Shown in pieces: positions 8,819 to 19,063 of a stretch of DNA of 64,000 nucleotides. The first letter of the stretch is position 1, and each line of letters begins with the position of its first letter. A model generated the notes under the pieces. The model worked only from the letters and a program-made list of their open reading frames with translations. It did not search any database and had not been told where the DNA came from. The translations under genes were made by a program, and so were the position numbers. The stretch spans positions 1,824,557 to 1,888,556 of the forward strand of contig CP048620.1 of assembly GCA_015698305.1 (NCBI GenBank), read 5' to 3'. Source of the stretch: Candidatus Nitrohelix vancouverensis. Its GTDB lineage: Bacteria; Nitrospinota; Nitrospinia; Nitrospinales; VA-1.

Positions 8819-9839
8819 CTTTATTGTTCATAGGTCGTTCCGATGGCGCATGATTTTTATATGGCTGGTTCTTGGCTCTTTGTTGTTCGCCCCGCGCGCA
8901 TTTGCGGCAGATTCGCACACTATCAAGTTTTCCACCCTCGCTCCCGAAGGTTCTTCCTGGATGATCGCCATGCGCGAGCTTGCGAAAGAGGCTTCGAAGG
9001 CGTCGGAGGGCCGATTGAAGTTTAAATTTTATCCGGGCGGGGTGTCCGGCGATGAGAAGGACGTCATTCGAAAAATGCGCATCGGGCAGTTGCATTCCGC
9101 CGGTTTCACCGGCGTGGGGTTGGGGGAAATCCTGCGCGAAGTCCGGGTTCTGGATTTGCCGTTTTTGTTTGAGTCAGAAGAAGAGATTGTTCGGGTTTAC
9201 GATGGTATGACGGAATATTTCGCCGAACAATTTGAAGGCCAGGGTTATGTCTTGCTGGGATGGGTTCCCGTCGGCTGGGTGCATTTTTTTTCAGTTGAAA
9301 AGATCGCGTCCATCGACGACCTGAAGAGGGCGCGTCCCTGGATGTGGGCGGGTGATCCGCTGGTCAACGCCATGTACAAGGCGATGAATGTCTCCCCGAT
9401 TCCGCTATCCATCAACGATGTGTTGATGTCCTTGCAGACCCGCATGGTGGATACGGTGTATTCTTCGCCACAGGGCGCGTTGGCCTTGCAATGGTTTTCC
9501 AAGGTCCGGTACATGACGCGCTATCATATGGGTTACGCGACGGGCGGAGTCCTCATGACCAAGCGGGCTTTTGATCGACTCCCTGACGATTTGAAAAAGA
9601 TTTTGAAAGACCTGAGCGCCAAACGTCTGAAAGCGCTCACTCAGACGATTCATGATGAGAATCTTGAATCGATCCGGGTCATGCAGGAAAACGGCGTGAA
9701 GATGATGGAGATTGCGTCCCCTGAAGCGAGCGAAACTTTCCGGCAAGCGGGAAAAAAGGCGCGACAAATGCTGACCGGAGATTTGTTTTCAGAGGAAACG
9801 TTGCGCCGGGTGGAATCTTTGATCGGCGCGGCGCGTTAA
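8805..9839 (+). CDS. TRAP transporter substrate-binding protein (DctP/TatP family)
   Basis: Periplasmic solute-binding protein of 344 residues. The signal peptide (MIFIWLVLGSLLFAPRAFA) is followed by the DctP-fold opening IKFSTLAPEGSSW and by KFYPGGVSGDEKDVIRKMRIGQLH, FTGVGLGEILREVRVLDLPF and MVDTVYSSPQGALALQWF. GGAGG upstream supports the ATG at 8805, inside the 3' end of the TatT gene. TRAP systems normally need small and large membrane subunits (DctQ, DctM). Neither is next to this pair, since the following gene is unrelated and convergent. The ligand is unknown; TatT-linked binding proteins have been proposed to carry hydrophobic ligands. Confidence 0.87.
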   Translation: MICSSFIVHRSFRWRMIFIWLVLGSLLFAPRAFAADSHTIKFSTLAPEGSSWMIAMRELAKEASKASEGRLKFKFYPGGVSGDEKDVIRKMRIGQLHSAGFTGVGLGEILREVRVLDLPFLFESEEEIVRVYDGMTEYFAEQFEGQGYVLLGWVPVGWVHFFSVEKIASIDDLKRARPWMWAGDPLVNAMYKAMNVSPIPLSINDVLMSLQTRMVDTVYSSPQGALALQWFSKVRYMTRYHMGYATGGVLMTKRAFDRLPDDLKKILKDLSAKRLKALTQTIHDENLESIRVMQENGVKMMEIASPEASETFRQAGKKARQMLTGDLFSEETLRRVESLIGAAR

Positions 9840-9850
9840 GCCCGAGGCGT

Positions 9851-11488
9851 TCAAGCGCTGGAATCCTGAGGTCCTTGAGTCTCCGCCCATTTCGCCAGTT
9901 GTTCGCGAAATATTTTGGCGTTGTGGCGAATATCGACGGGAAATTCGGGGTAAAACAGAACCTGCCGGATCGAGTCCGACGCCGGGTAGCGCCGGGCCAG
10001 TTCGAGCAGTTCGGCGCGGAGCGCGTTGCGGTTTACGGGGCTGGATGAAGGTTCCAGTTCTATGATGATGAGGGGCGTTTGCTTTCCCCACTCGCCGACG
10101 CCGACCAGCGCGGAACGCCGAACTTGCGGATGGCGATTGAAAATCGCCTCGCAGGGGATGGTGTAAATTGTTCTGGATTCACAGACCACGCGCTGGCTCT
10201 TGCGTCCGTAAAACCAGATGCGACCCGAGGCGTCCTGCCTTCCCAGATCGCCCATGCGATGGCGAAAACGATCCCCGTCTTTTATCTTGGATAAACGCGT
10301 GGCCTCGGGGCGATTGAAATAGGCCTGCGTCACCCAGGGCGCTTTGGCAACCAGTTCCCCGACCTCTCCTTCCGGCGCGAGCAACTCCGAACTCCATTCT
10401 TCAATGGGATCGTCGCTGATCCTGATGACTGAAAACTGCATTCCTTCCACAGGACGACCGACGCAGACCCCTTCGCCTTCTTCCGAGCGTTGCCAGGTTT
10501 CGTTCAAAATTTCTCTGCGTTCGATCGAAGCCACGGGCAGCGCTTCGGTTGCGCCATAAGGCGTAAAGACGCGACAGTCCTCAGACAAAAAATCATCGAA
10601 ACGCTTGAGTAGCGATCCGGGAACGGGCGCGCCCGCGATAAGAATCCGTTTCAGGCCGGGCAAAGAAACCTTGTTCGCCTGACAGTATCTGGCGACGGTA
10701 TTCCAAAGCGCCGGCGAGCCAAAACTGCTATCGATATTTCGCTCCTGAATCAAACGGGTGATGCGCTGTGGGTCCGCTTTTGCGGGCCGCGTGAAATCCA
10801 TATCAGGAATGATCGCCGTCATCCCCAGACCGATCCCAAACAAAGCGAACAGGGGAAAGGTGGGCAGGTCCGTTTGCCCGGCTTGTATGTCGTAGGCCGA
10901 TTGCAAGAGTTGGGTTTGCTGAAGGAACATGCCATGCGTGTAACAGGCGCCCTTGGGCGGCCCGGTGCTTCCGCTGGTGAACAAAATCGCCGCCGGATCG
11001 TCCGGCTGTGTGATTGGCAGGTCCACCGGTTGCGAGCCTTCTTGTTTGATTTTCTGCAAGGAGACCCCGCCGCAAAGCCAGGTGTTTCCCACGGTGATGA
11101 AATGTCGAACCGACTGGAACGGAGCGGGAAAGAATCTGCGGATGATATGGGCCAGGGGCGAGGCGATCATCGCGGCGGGTTGCGTTTCCGTAATGCATTT
11201 GAGGATGTGCTTGCGGCCCATGCCGGGGTCGATCAAAGAAGGCGTCAGACCGGCGCGAAACAGAGCGAAGGTGATCGCCATGAATTCGATTCCGAAAGGC
11301 GTCATGACAAGTACCCGGTCGCCTTTTTCAAGCCCTTTGCGTATCAAACCGCAGGCGATGGCGTCGCTTTCCCTTTGCAAGGCGGAAAAGCTGATGCTCT
11401 GCTTCTTATGCGGAACGATGATCGCGTCTCGGTCCGGCGTTTCTTCGGCAAAGCGGTCGATGAGTCCGCCGATATTGTGTCCGTTCAT
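9851..11488 (-). CDS. OleC-like AMP-forming acyl ligase (ANL superfamily)
   Basis: 545-residue adenylate-forming enzyme. Motifs: ATP-binding P loop ILFTSGSTGPPKGACYTHG, A5 YGATEALPVASIE, and A7 HRMGDLGRQDASGRIWFYGRK. The segments SLIDPGMGRKHILKCI, FALFGIGLGMTAIIPDMDFTRP and YTIPCEAIFNRHPQVRRSALVG closely resemble OleC, which activates a long-chain beta-hydroxy acid with ATP and closes a beta-lactone in olefin synthesis. It could equally be a general fatty acyl-AMP/CoA ligase. No OleA, OleB or OleD gene is adjacent. Its ATG overlaps the stop of the Hda-like gene in a TAATG junction, so the two should be translationally coupled. Confidence 0.82.
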   Translation of the reverse strand: MNGHNIGGLIDRFAEETPDRDAIIVPHKKQSISFSALQRESDAIACGLIRKGLEKGDRVLVMTPFGIEFMAITFALFRAGLTPSLIDPGMGRKHILKCITETQPAAMIASPLAHIIRRFFPAPFQSVRHFITVGNTWLCGGVSLQKIKQEGSQPVDLPITQPDDPAAILFTSGSTGPPKGACYTHGMFLQQTQLLQSAYDIQAGQTDLPTFPLFALFGIGLGMTAIIPDMDFTRPAKADPQRITRLIQERNIDSSFGSPALWNTVARYCQANKVSLPGLKRILIAGAPVPGSLLKRFDDFLSEDCRVFTPYGATEALPVASIERREILNETWQRSEEGEGVCVGRPVEGMQFSVIRISDDPIEEWSSELLAPEGEVGELVAKAPWVTQAYFNRPEATRLSKIKDGDRFRHRMGDLGRQDASGRIWFYGRKSQRVVCESRTIYTIPCEAIFNRHPQVRRSALVGVGEWGKQTPLIIIELEPSSSPVNRNALRAELLELARRYPASDSIRQVLFYPEFPVDIRHNAKIFREQLAKWAETQGPQDSSA

Positions 11489-12234
11489 TAATCGAGTTCC
11501 AGCGCTTCCCGGATTAAAGGGATGGTGACTTTTCTTTTGTGCGTCAGGGAGAAACGGTTGATCGCGTCGACTGCGTTTCGCACCGAAACGAAATCGCGGG
11601 CAATGCGGTTCATCAAAAACTGCGCGGCGTTCTCCGGCATTGCGACGCCGCAGTCTTTTCCCAGTTTGATGATGAGTCGTCCCATGCTGTCAAAATCCAG
11701 CGGCCCGATTTCCGCCGTCAATCCCCACAGGAAACGCGACGTTAGAAAATCACTGGCCTGAATCGATTGGGGCGCATTGCGAGACGCAAAGATGATTTTT
11801 CCCTGACGATCTGAAATGGAGTTGTAGATATGATAAAGCGATTCCTGAAAAGCGAGCTGGTCGAGTCCGCAATCGACGTCGTCGAGCAAGATGAAATCTC
11901 CGTCCGCCAGTTGTTGGGTCTTTTCCGCAGAAAGCGCCGGACTGGCGCCGGTCCTTAGCAGTTCGCGGCAATCGACGTAGCAGGTTTTTTTGTTCGGAAA
12001 ATTTTTAGACAAGGCGTTGCCGAGGGCGATCAGCAGATGCGTTTTTCCCAGGTTGGGACCTCCGTGCAAAAATAACGATGAAAATTCCAGGGGACTCGAA
12101 GCCGAACTGATGTCCCGGGCGGCTTGAAATGCCTGAGAGGAGTCCGGGGCGACGACAAAATTTTCGAAGGAGAATTCAGCGTGTCCTGGGAAGTCAAAAA
12201 TCAGTTGCCGGGGATTTGCATCTGAAGACGGCAT
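11488..12234 (-). CDS. Hda-like DnaA-family AAA+ protein
   Basis: AAA+ ATPase homologous to domain III of DnaA: opening LIFDFPGHAEFSFENFVVAP, Walker A HGGPNLGKTHLLIALGNAL, Walker B FILLDDVD, and sensor regions around RFLWGLTAEIGPLDFDS. It ends in a small helical lid and lacks the C-terminal helix-turn-helix that binds DnaA boxes, as in Hda, which promotes ATP hydrolysis by DnaA after replication starts. I choose the ATG at 12234 (MPSSDANPRQ). An in-frame TTG at 12255 is also open; neither has a good ribosome binding site. The coupling to an OleC-like ligase gene downstream is unusual. DnaA itself is not in the window. Confidence 0.85.
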   Translation of the reverse strand: MPSSDANPRQLIFDFPGHAEFSFENFVVAPDSSQAFQAARDISSASSPLEFSSLFLHGGPNLGKTHLLIALGNALSKNFPNKKTCYVDCRELLRTGASPALSAEKTQQLADGDFILLDDVDCGLDQLAFQESLYHIYNSISDRQGKIIFASRNAPQSIQASDFLTSRFLWGLTAEIGPLDFDSMGRLIIKLGKDCGVAMPENAAQFLMNRIARDFVSVRNAVDAINRFSLTHKRKVTIPLIREALELD

Positions 12235-12318
12235 GCGATCAGCGCGAGAAATCAAAAGGAATTAAAAGCGACCGCGTTGCGTAGAAGCGGAAGGAGGGTA
12301 GAGCGCGACTCCGCGTTT

Positions 12319-12741
12319 TCATTTCGGGCCGATTTGTATTTCGATGAAGGATTTGCCCCAGTCGTGGGTGATGATGAGCGTGGCGACTTGCGCGTCGTTC
12401 TGGTAATTCAGAATGACGCCGTTCTGCCGGATGGAATTGACCAGAGACCAGCCTTTGTTGACCATCTCGTTTTCAAAAAACTTGACGGTATCTTCCAGAT
12501 TTCCCCAGCCGGAATAAAAGAGACGTCCGACTTTTACGCTCCCGCTCCCCGATTCATAGATAAAGGAAGCGTCGGGATCGAAATCGAAGCTCGATATCAT
12601 TGGGATTTCTGAAAACGGGACGGCCTCTTTGAACGGCTTGACTTCGCTTTTCAGACCTTTGCCCAGCGTCGAATGCCCGGCACAGGCTGTGACGAAAACG
12701 AGGAACGCTAACAAAACGACTTGTATGTAGGGTCTAACCAT
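12319..12741 (-). CDS. Small predicted lipoprotein
   Basis: 140 residues with a type II signal: hydrophobic stretch VVLLAFLVFVTAC ending at a lipobox cysteine near residue 20. The mature part is soluble and mixed alpha/beta, with a conserved-looking core GRLFYSGWGNLEDTVKFFENEM and ending in IIITHDWGK-like strands (LIITHDWGKSFIEIQIGP). I do not recognise a named family. Its start lies inside the 3' end of the DUF2065 gene, so both are probably expressed together. Possible role in the envelope only, from the signal. Confidence 0.75.
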   Translation of the reverse strand: MVRPYIQVVLLAFLVFVTACAGHSTLGKGLKSEVKPFKEAVPFSEIPMISSFDFDPDASFIYESGSGSVKVGRLFYSGWGNLEDTVKFFENEMVNKGWSLVNSIRQNGVILNYQNDAQVATLIITHDWGKSFIEIQIGPK

Positions 12742-12934
12742 TGTCGATCATCGACCTCCCGAGGTATACGATTCCCAAACCCAGGCTCATGAGGATCAAT
12801 CCGATGACTCTCAGTAAACCGTTTTCCAGTTCGGGAATTTTCTTTGCGAATTCCTTGACTTTGGATGGACAGGAAAAATAGGGAATTCCTTCAAAAACCA
12901 TCATCAAGCCTATGGCGGTCAAAAACAAGCCCAT
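12734..12934 (-). CDS. DUF2065 (YjeT-like) small membrane protein
   Basis: About 66 residues with two predicted membrane helices: GLFLTAIGLMMVFEGIPYF and GLLRVIGLILMSLGLGIVYL, joined by a short polar loop with KVKEFAKKIPEL. This helix-loop-helix plan with EG(I/L)PYF and RIGL-like motifs is that of the DUF2065/YjeT family. The frame stays open 24 codons further upstream (to 13006), but family members start just before the first helix, so I take the ATG at 12934. Function unknown; homologues are often near membrane protease genes such as hflKC. It overlaps the lipoprotein gene by 8 bases. Confidence 0.75.
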   Translation of the reverse strand: MGLFLTAIGLMMVFEGIPYFSCPSKVKEFAKKIPELENGLLRVIGLILMSLGLGIVYLGRSMIDNG

Positions 12935-13109
12935 AAAGAGTCCATGGGGACGGGTGGCAACCTCGCCGGAGACAGGGCGATGCGCTCTAACAAAGAAGCG
13001 TCGCAACCGATTGGCGAGAGAATGGAAACCATCTCTAAGCCCCGATAATTATCATGGATGGAAATACATGAGTCAACTATAAATGTAACGAGCCGCTTGG
13101 CTTTTGCGG

Positions 13110-13139
13110 TTGTATTCCTTTATTTTGAAAGTATATAAT
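13110..13139 (+). promoter_or_regulatory. Possible sigma-70 promoter in the 13007-13392 gap
   Basis: TTGTAT - 18 bases - TATAAT, on the plus strand ahead of the first DegP/DegQ-type protease gene, which would then have a leader of about 245 bases. The -10 box is consensus and the -35 box matches at four of six positions. The rest of the gap 13007-13392 is AT-rich and I see no gene or RNA in it. Confidence 0.35.
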
Positions 13140-13392
13140 CCAAAAGTTACCGCAATGCGACCCAGGGTTTTCTGTGGGCGCTATTCAAACGGTTCTATAT
13201 CATATAGGATTCAATGGTTAAATTTATTTAATGAGTAGTTAATCCGTTTTTAATTCCAGATCAATAAACTACATTGGATTTTATATTATTGATTTCACCA
13301 TTCCCCGAAATGTCCGAACCTAAGGAACGGGATTTTCCTGATTAGGCATGTGTTGGGAGCCTAGCAATTACGATTGTCAAGAGAGGTTACAA

Positions 13393-14877
13393 ATGAATTT
13401 TAAAAGCGTTAAGCGGTTAGCAATCGGGTTCATCGCCATATTACTGTCTTTCCCCATCACGATGGGTGGATCGCCGATCATCCCTCATCCGGGGTTTGAT
13501 GCGCAGGCGTTGAGCGCCAGTAACGGACAATTGAGCACCAACTTGTTTGTGGAAATTGCCAAAAAGGAAAATCCGGCGGTTGTGAACGTGAGCACGCGGG
13601 CGAAGTCCAATGGCCCCGAGCGCCGAATGCGTCCGCCGTCTCCCCGATCTCCTTCCCCGTCTCCGGATCGTGATCCCTTCAAGGATTTTTACGACAAGTT
13701 TTTTGGCGAAAGAAACGAGCCTCGCCCTAAGAGCGGCATGGGTTCCGGTTTCCTGATTGACGCGGACGGTCACATTCTGACGAACTACCATGTGGTGGAA
13801 GGCGCAGAAGAGATCACCGTTCTTCTGGAAGACGACAAGGAATACACGGCGACCTTGATTGGCTCGGATCCGAAGACGGACATCGCGCTGATCAAAGTCG
13901 ATCAGGAAGAAGGAAAAGAAGTTAAATTTCCGTTTTTGAAGATGGGAAATTCTGAAAATCTGGAAGTCGGCGAGTGGGTGGTGGCGATCGGTAATCCCTT
14001 CGGCCTCAGCCACACCGTTACGGTTGGCGTTGTCAGCGCGTTGGGACGAAGCATTGGAGCCGGTCCTTATGATGAGTTCATTCAAACCGACGCCTCGATC
14101 AATCCCGGCAACAGCGGCGGTCCCTTGATCAATATCGACGGCGACGTGATCGGCATCAACACCGCGATCATTTCCGGAAATACCGGCGGCAACGTGGGCA
14201 TCGGTTTTGCGATTCCCATCAACATTGCAAAGAATATTCTTAAAGACCTGAAAGAAAAAGGTTCGGTCACACGCGGTTGGCTGGGCGTTATGATTCAGAA
14301 GATCACCCCGGATCTGGCCAAGTCCTTTGGGCTTGAAAGCAGCGACGGCGCGCTGGTTGGCGACGTGATTCCCGGCGGTCCTGCGGACAAGGCGGGCGTC
14401 AAACGCGGCGACGTGATCGTTAAATTCAACGGCGAGGACATTAAGGAAATGGATTCGCTTCCTAAAGTCGTCGCCAACACCAATCCGAACAGCGTGGTCG
14501 ATGTGATCGTGATTCGCAACGGCGAAGAGAAAACCTTGCGCGTGACGATTGAAGTTTTGAAAGACAGCACGGAAGTTCAAGTAGCTTCGAAGGATCCGCT
14601 TGGAATGCAAACTCAGGACATCACTCCTGAACTGGCGCAAAGCCTGCAACTGGACGTTACGGAAGGCATTCTGGTATCGGATGTCACTCCTGGCGAGCCG
14701 GCGGCTGAGGCGGGAGTACGACGCGGCGACGTGATCACTGAAATGAACCGGGCTCCGATCAAGAATCTGGACGATTACAACCGGTTGAAGGCCACCTTGC
14801 AACCGGGCAAGTCGGCTCTGTTCCTCGTCAAGCGCGGCGGCAACACGATCTATATTGCCGTTCGCATTGGCGGATAA
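13393..14877 (+). CDS. degQ: Periplasmic serine protease Do (DegP/DegQ/HtrA family)
   Basis: Envelope quality-control protease and chaperone, 494 residues from the ATG at 13393. That start is chosen because GAGAGG precedes it and a signal peptide (LAIGFIAILLSFPITMGG) follows. Trypsin-like catalytic triad: His in LTNYHVVEGA, Asp in KTDIALIKV, Ser in NPGNSGGPLINI. Two PDZ domains follow, with RGWLGVMIQKITPDLAKSFG at the start of the first and GMQTQDITPELAQSLQLD at the second. A proline- and arginine-rich insert lies before the protease core. A strong terminator follows the gene, and a second, divergent HtrA paralogue starts directly after that terminator. Substrates are unfolded periplasmic proteins by family knowledge. 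Confidence 0.94.
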   Translation: MNFKSVKRLAIGFIAILLSFPITMGGSPIIPHPGFDAQALSASNGQLSTNLFVEIAKKENPAVVNVSTRAKSNGPERRMRPPSPRSPSPSPDRDPFKDFYDKFFGERNEPRPKSGMGSGFLIDADGHILTNYHVVEGAEEITVLLEDDKEYTATLIGSDPKTDIALIKVDQEEGKEVKFPFLKMGNSENLEVGEWVVAIGNPFGLSHTVTVGVVSALGRSIGAGPYDEFIQTDASINPGNSGGPLINIDGDVIGINTAIISGNTGGNVGIGFAIPINIAKNILKDLKEKGSVTRGWLGVMIQKITPDLAKSFGLESSDGALVGDVIPGGPADKAGVKRGDVIVKFNGEDIKEMDSLPKVVANTNPNSVVDVIVIRNGEEKTLRVTIEVLKDSTEVQVASKDPLGMQTQDITPELAQSLQLDVTEGILVSDVTPGEPAAEAGVRRGDVITEMNRAPIKNLDDYNRLKATLQPGKSALFLVKRGGNTIYIAVRIGG

Positions 14878-14902
14878 CTCGTTTCAAAACCATCAAGCTG
14901 GA

Positions 14903-14936
14903 AAGGCGGACTCTGAGGAGTCCGCCTTGTTTTTTT
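14903..14936 (+). terminator. Rho-independent terminator after the first Do protease gene
   Basis: Perfect 11-base-pair stem AAGGCGGACTC / GAGTCCGCCTT with a TGAG loop, followed by G and seven T. The next gene's ATG is only three bases past the T run, so the hairpin sits where that gene's ribosome binding site should be. An AGGAG occurs inside the hairpin (14916-14920) but is 18 bases from the ATG. Confidence 0.9.
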
Positions 14937-14938
14937 GA

Positions 14939-16312
14939 ATGCGCCTTCCCTCATCAATTATTTTACCCTCCCTTATCTTATTCGCGTTGATCAGCGGCTC
15001 CGTGATCGCCGTCGAAGCGTTTGAACGCAGAACCCCTATTGTCGAAGCGGTTCAGAAGGTGGGGCCTGCCGTTGTCAATATTTATACGGAAGAGACGCCC
15101 TCTCAGATCCAAAATCCATTTCGCAATTTTGGCGGAAATTTCTTCGATCAATTTTTGAAGGATTTCATGCCGCCGATTTCCCAGAAGCGCAGAAGTCTGG
15201 GGTCGGGGGTGATCATTCACCCCGACGGTTATGTCTTGACCAACGAGCATGTGATAGGCAAGGCCCTGCGCATTCAGTTATCGCTGATCGACAAGAGGGA
15301 GTTTGAAGCGCATCTTGTCGGCGCCGACATCCGCTCTGATCTGGCCGTGGTGAAGATAGACGCGAAGGAAGCGCTTCCCTATGTGAAAATGGGAGCGTCG
15401 TCGGATTTGATGATTGGAGAATCGATCATCGCCATCGGCAATCCCTTCGGACTTCAGCACACGGTGACTTCGGGAATCATTAGCGCCTTGAACCGAAGTC
15501 TGAAAGCGGGGAACGGAGCGACCTACCACGATTTCATTCAGGTCGACGCTTCGATCAACCCCGGCAACAGCGGCGGACCGTTATTGAATATCAACGGTTC
15601 GCTGATTGGAGTGAATACCGCGATTTACCAGAAGGCGGAAGGCATCGGCTTCGCCATTCCAATTGACAAGGCCAAGCGCATCGTCAATGAGTTGATTCGT
15701 TATGGCAAGGTGCGCCAGGGCTGGCTGGGAGCGTCGGTTCAGGACCTCAATCCAGAGATGCAGGAGCATTTTGGTCTGGCCCGCGCCGAGGGCGCTCTGG
15801 TCTCTCAGGTGATGGAGCGCAGTCCCGCGCAGATTGCCGGGGTTCAGCCTGGAGACGTCGTCTTATCGATCAATGGCAAGGGCGTGAAGAACCGCTCGGA
15901 GTATCTGGATCGGGTGGCGACTTATGCGATCGGCAATTCGATGCGCATGTCGCTCTGGCGGCACGGCAAGGAAATGTCGGTCTCATTGAAGGTGGCTCCC
16001 TTGCCGAAAGATTTTGTGGAACGATTTGTCGCGTCGCGTATGGGAATTGCGGTGGCTCCGATCACGCCGCAGACTTTTCGAGACTACCGGCTGGCGTCGA
16101 AAAGCGGCGCTCTGGTCGTGAAGGTCGCGCCTCAGGGAAGCGCGGGCCGTATGGGACTTTTACCGGGAGACGTGATCCGTCAGGTGAATCAGAAGAAGAT
16201 TGCGAATCTCGAAGATTTTTCCAGGGCGGTGATCGAGGCGCGCAATTTGTCGAGCGTTGTGTTGCTGGTTCAGCGGGGGCGAAACGGCTACTATGTGACT
16301 CTTGAAATGTAG
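14939..16312 (+). CDS. Second HtrA-family periplasmic serine protease
   Basis: 457 residues. Signal peptide at the N terminus (IILPSLILFALISGSVIAVEA), then the protease domain: His in LTNEHVIGKA, Asp in RSDLAVVKI, Ser in NPGNSGGPLLNI. Two PDZ domains, GWLGASVQDLNPEMQEHFG and a second beginning MGIAVAPITPQTF. It is shorter and clearly diverged from the preceding paralogue. The ATG is the first possible start, because an in-frame TGA lies immediately before it. No ribosome binding site is seen at normal distance; the upstream sequence is the terminator of the first gene. Expression may depend on read-through or on an atypical initiation. Confidence 0.92.
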   Translation: MRLPSSIILPSLILFALISGSVIAVEAFERRTPIVEAVQKVGPAVVNIYTEETPSQIQNPFRNFGGNFFDQFLKDFMPPISQKRRSLGSGVIIHPDGYVLTNEHVIGKALRIQLSLIDKREFEAHLVGADIRSDLAVVKIDAKEALPYVKMGASSDLMIGESIIAIGNPFGLQHTVTSGIISALNRSLKAGNGATYHDFIQVDASINPGNSGGPLLNINGSLIGVNTAIYQKAEGIGFAIPIDKAKRIVNELIRYGKVRQGWLGASVQDLNPEMQEHFGLARAEGALVSQVMERSPAQIAGVQPGDVVLSINGKGVKNRSEYLDRVATYAIGNSMRMSLWRHGKEMSVSLKVAPLPKDFVERFVASRMGIAVAPITPQTFRDYRLASKSGALVVKVAPQGSAGRMGLLPGDVIRQVNQKKIANLEDFSRAVIEARNLSSVVLLVQRGRNGYYVTLEM

Positions 16313-16320
16313 AGCCGAGC

Positions 16321-16779
16321 TTAAACGCCGACCCAAAGCTGAGCGTTTCTGTATTCGATATCGATGTTGCGCAAGCGGGCGCAAAGTATTTTGCCGAGAT
16401 TCTTCATGAGTTTGATGCCAAGCCGATTGTTTTCATCAAATAACTCGAGAAGATCTTTGCAGGGGATCTCCATCAGTCGGGTGTTGGTTTGGGCGATAGC
16501 GGTGGCTGAACGCGGCGCGTCGTCAAACAGGGAAAATTCGCCAAAGGTTTCGTGCGTCGACAATTTAGCCAGACGTATTTTTTCACCTTTGTTGAGAGGA
16601 TTGTCGACAATGATCTCAACCTGTCCCTCAACCAGAATAAAGATTTTATCTCCAGGTTGGTCTTCCTTGATGATGGTTTGCCCCTCCGTGAAGGAGACGT
16701 TCAGACATAATTTATAGATAGAGGCGAGTTCTTCTTCGGTTAAACCCTCGAACATTTTTGTTTTCTTCAGAGTGTCCAT
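16321..16779 (-). CDS. Stand-alone cyclic-nucleotide-binding domain protein
   Basis: 152 residues, essentially one CAP/PKA-type cyclic-nucleotide-binding domain: opening MFEGLTEEELASIYKLC, strand EGQTIIKEDQPGDKIFILVEG, and the phosphate-binding cassette GEFSLFDDAPRSATAIA with the conserved Glu, Arg and Ser/Ala. A short C-terminal helix follows and there is no helix-turn-helix, so it is not a CRP-type transcription factor. Such proteins act as sensory modules for a partner, unknown here. The gene is convergent with the second HtrA gene and divergent from ligA. Confidence 0.85.
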   Translation of the reverse strand: MDTLKKTKMFEGLTEEELASIYKLCLNVSFTEGQTIIKEDQPGDKIFILVEGQVEIIVDNPLNKGEKIRLAKLSTHETFGEFSLFDDAPRSATAIAQTNTRLMEIPCKDLLELFDENNRLGIKLMKNLGKILCARLRNIDIEYRNAQLWVGV

Positions 16780-16914
16780 TGTATTCGCCGGTTAAGGGTG
16801 TCAGATCCGAGTGATAAAAAACTTGTTGCCTGTGTCGGATTCGCGGAAAATAAATTCGTCCCAAGAAAACGTTTTCCCTGCTCCAAAGTCGGGCGCTATC
16901 CATAGCCCAGGTAG

Positions 16915-19002
<2,088 letters not shown>

Positions 19003-19063
19003 GGCCAAGCGCAACGCGATCCGCGTTGAGTGACTCAATAAGGGATTGGGATTTTTAGAAAAA

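Noticed and set aside
13441-14802. 453-codon frame on the minus strand opposite the first HtrA gene
   Set aside because: The plus strand encodes a complete protease with catalytic triad and PDZ domains; the antisense frame reads as low-complexity His/Arg/Asn-rich sequence.
19010-19035. CAACGCG-ATC-CGCGTTG as a terminator between ligA and the helicase gene
   Set aside because: The stem is good but no T run follows on either strand, so termination cannot be claimed.
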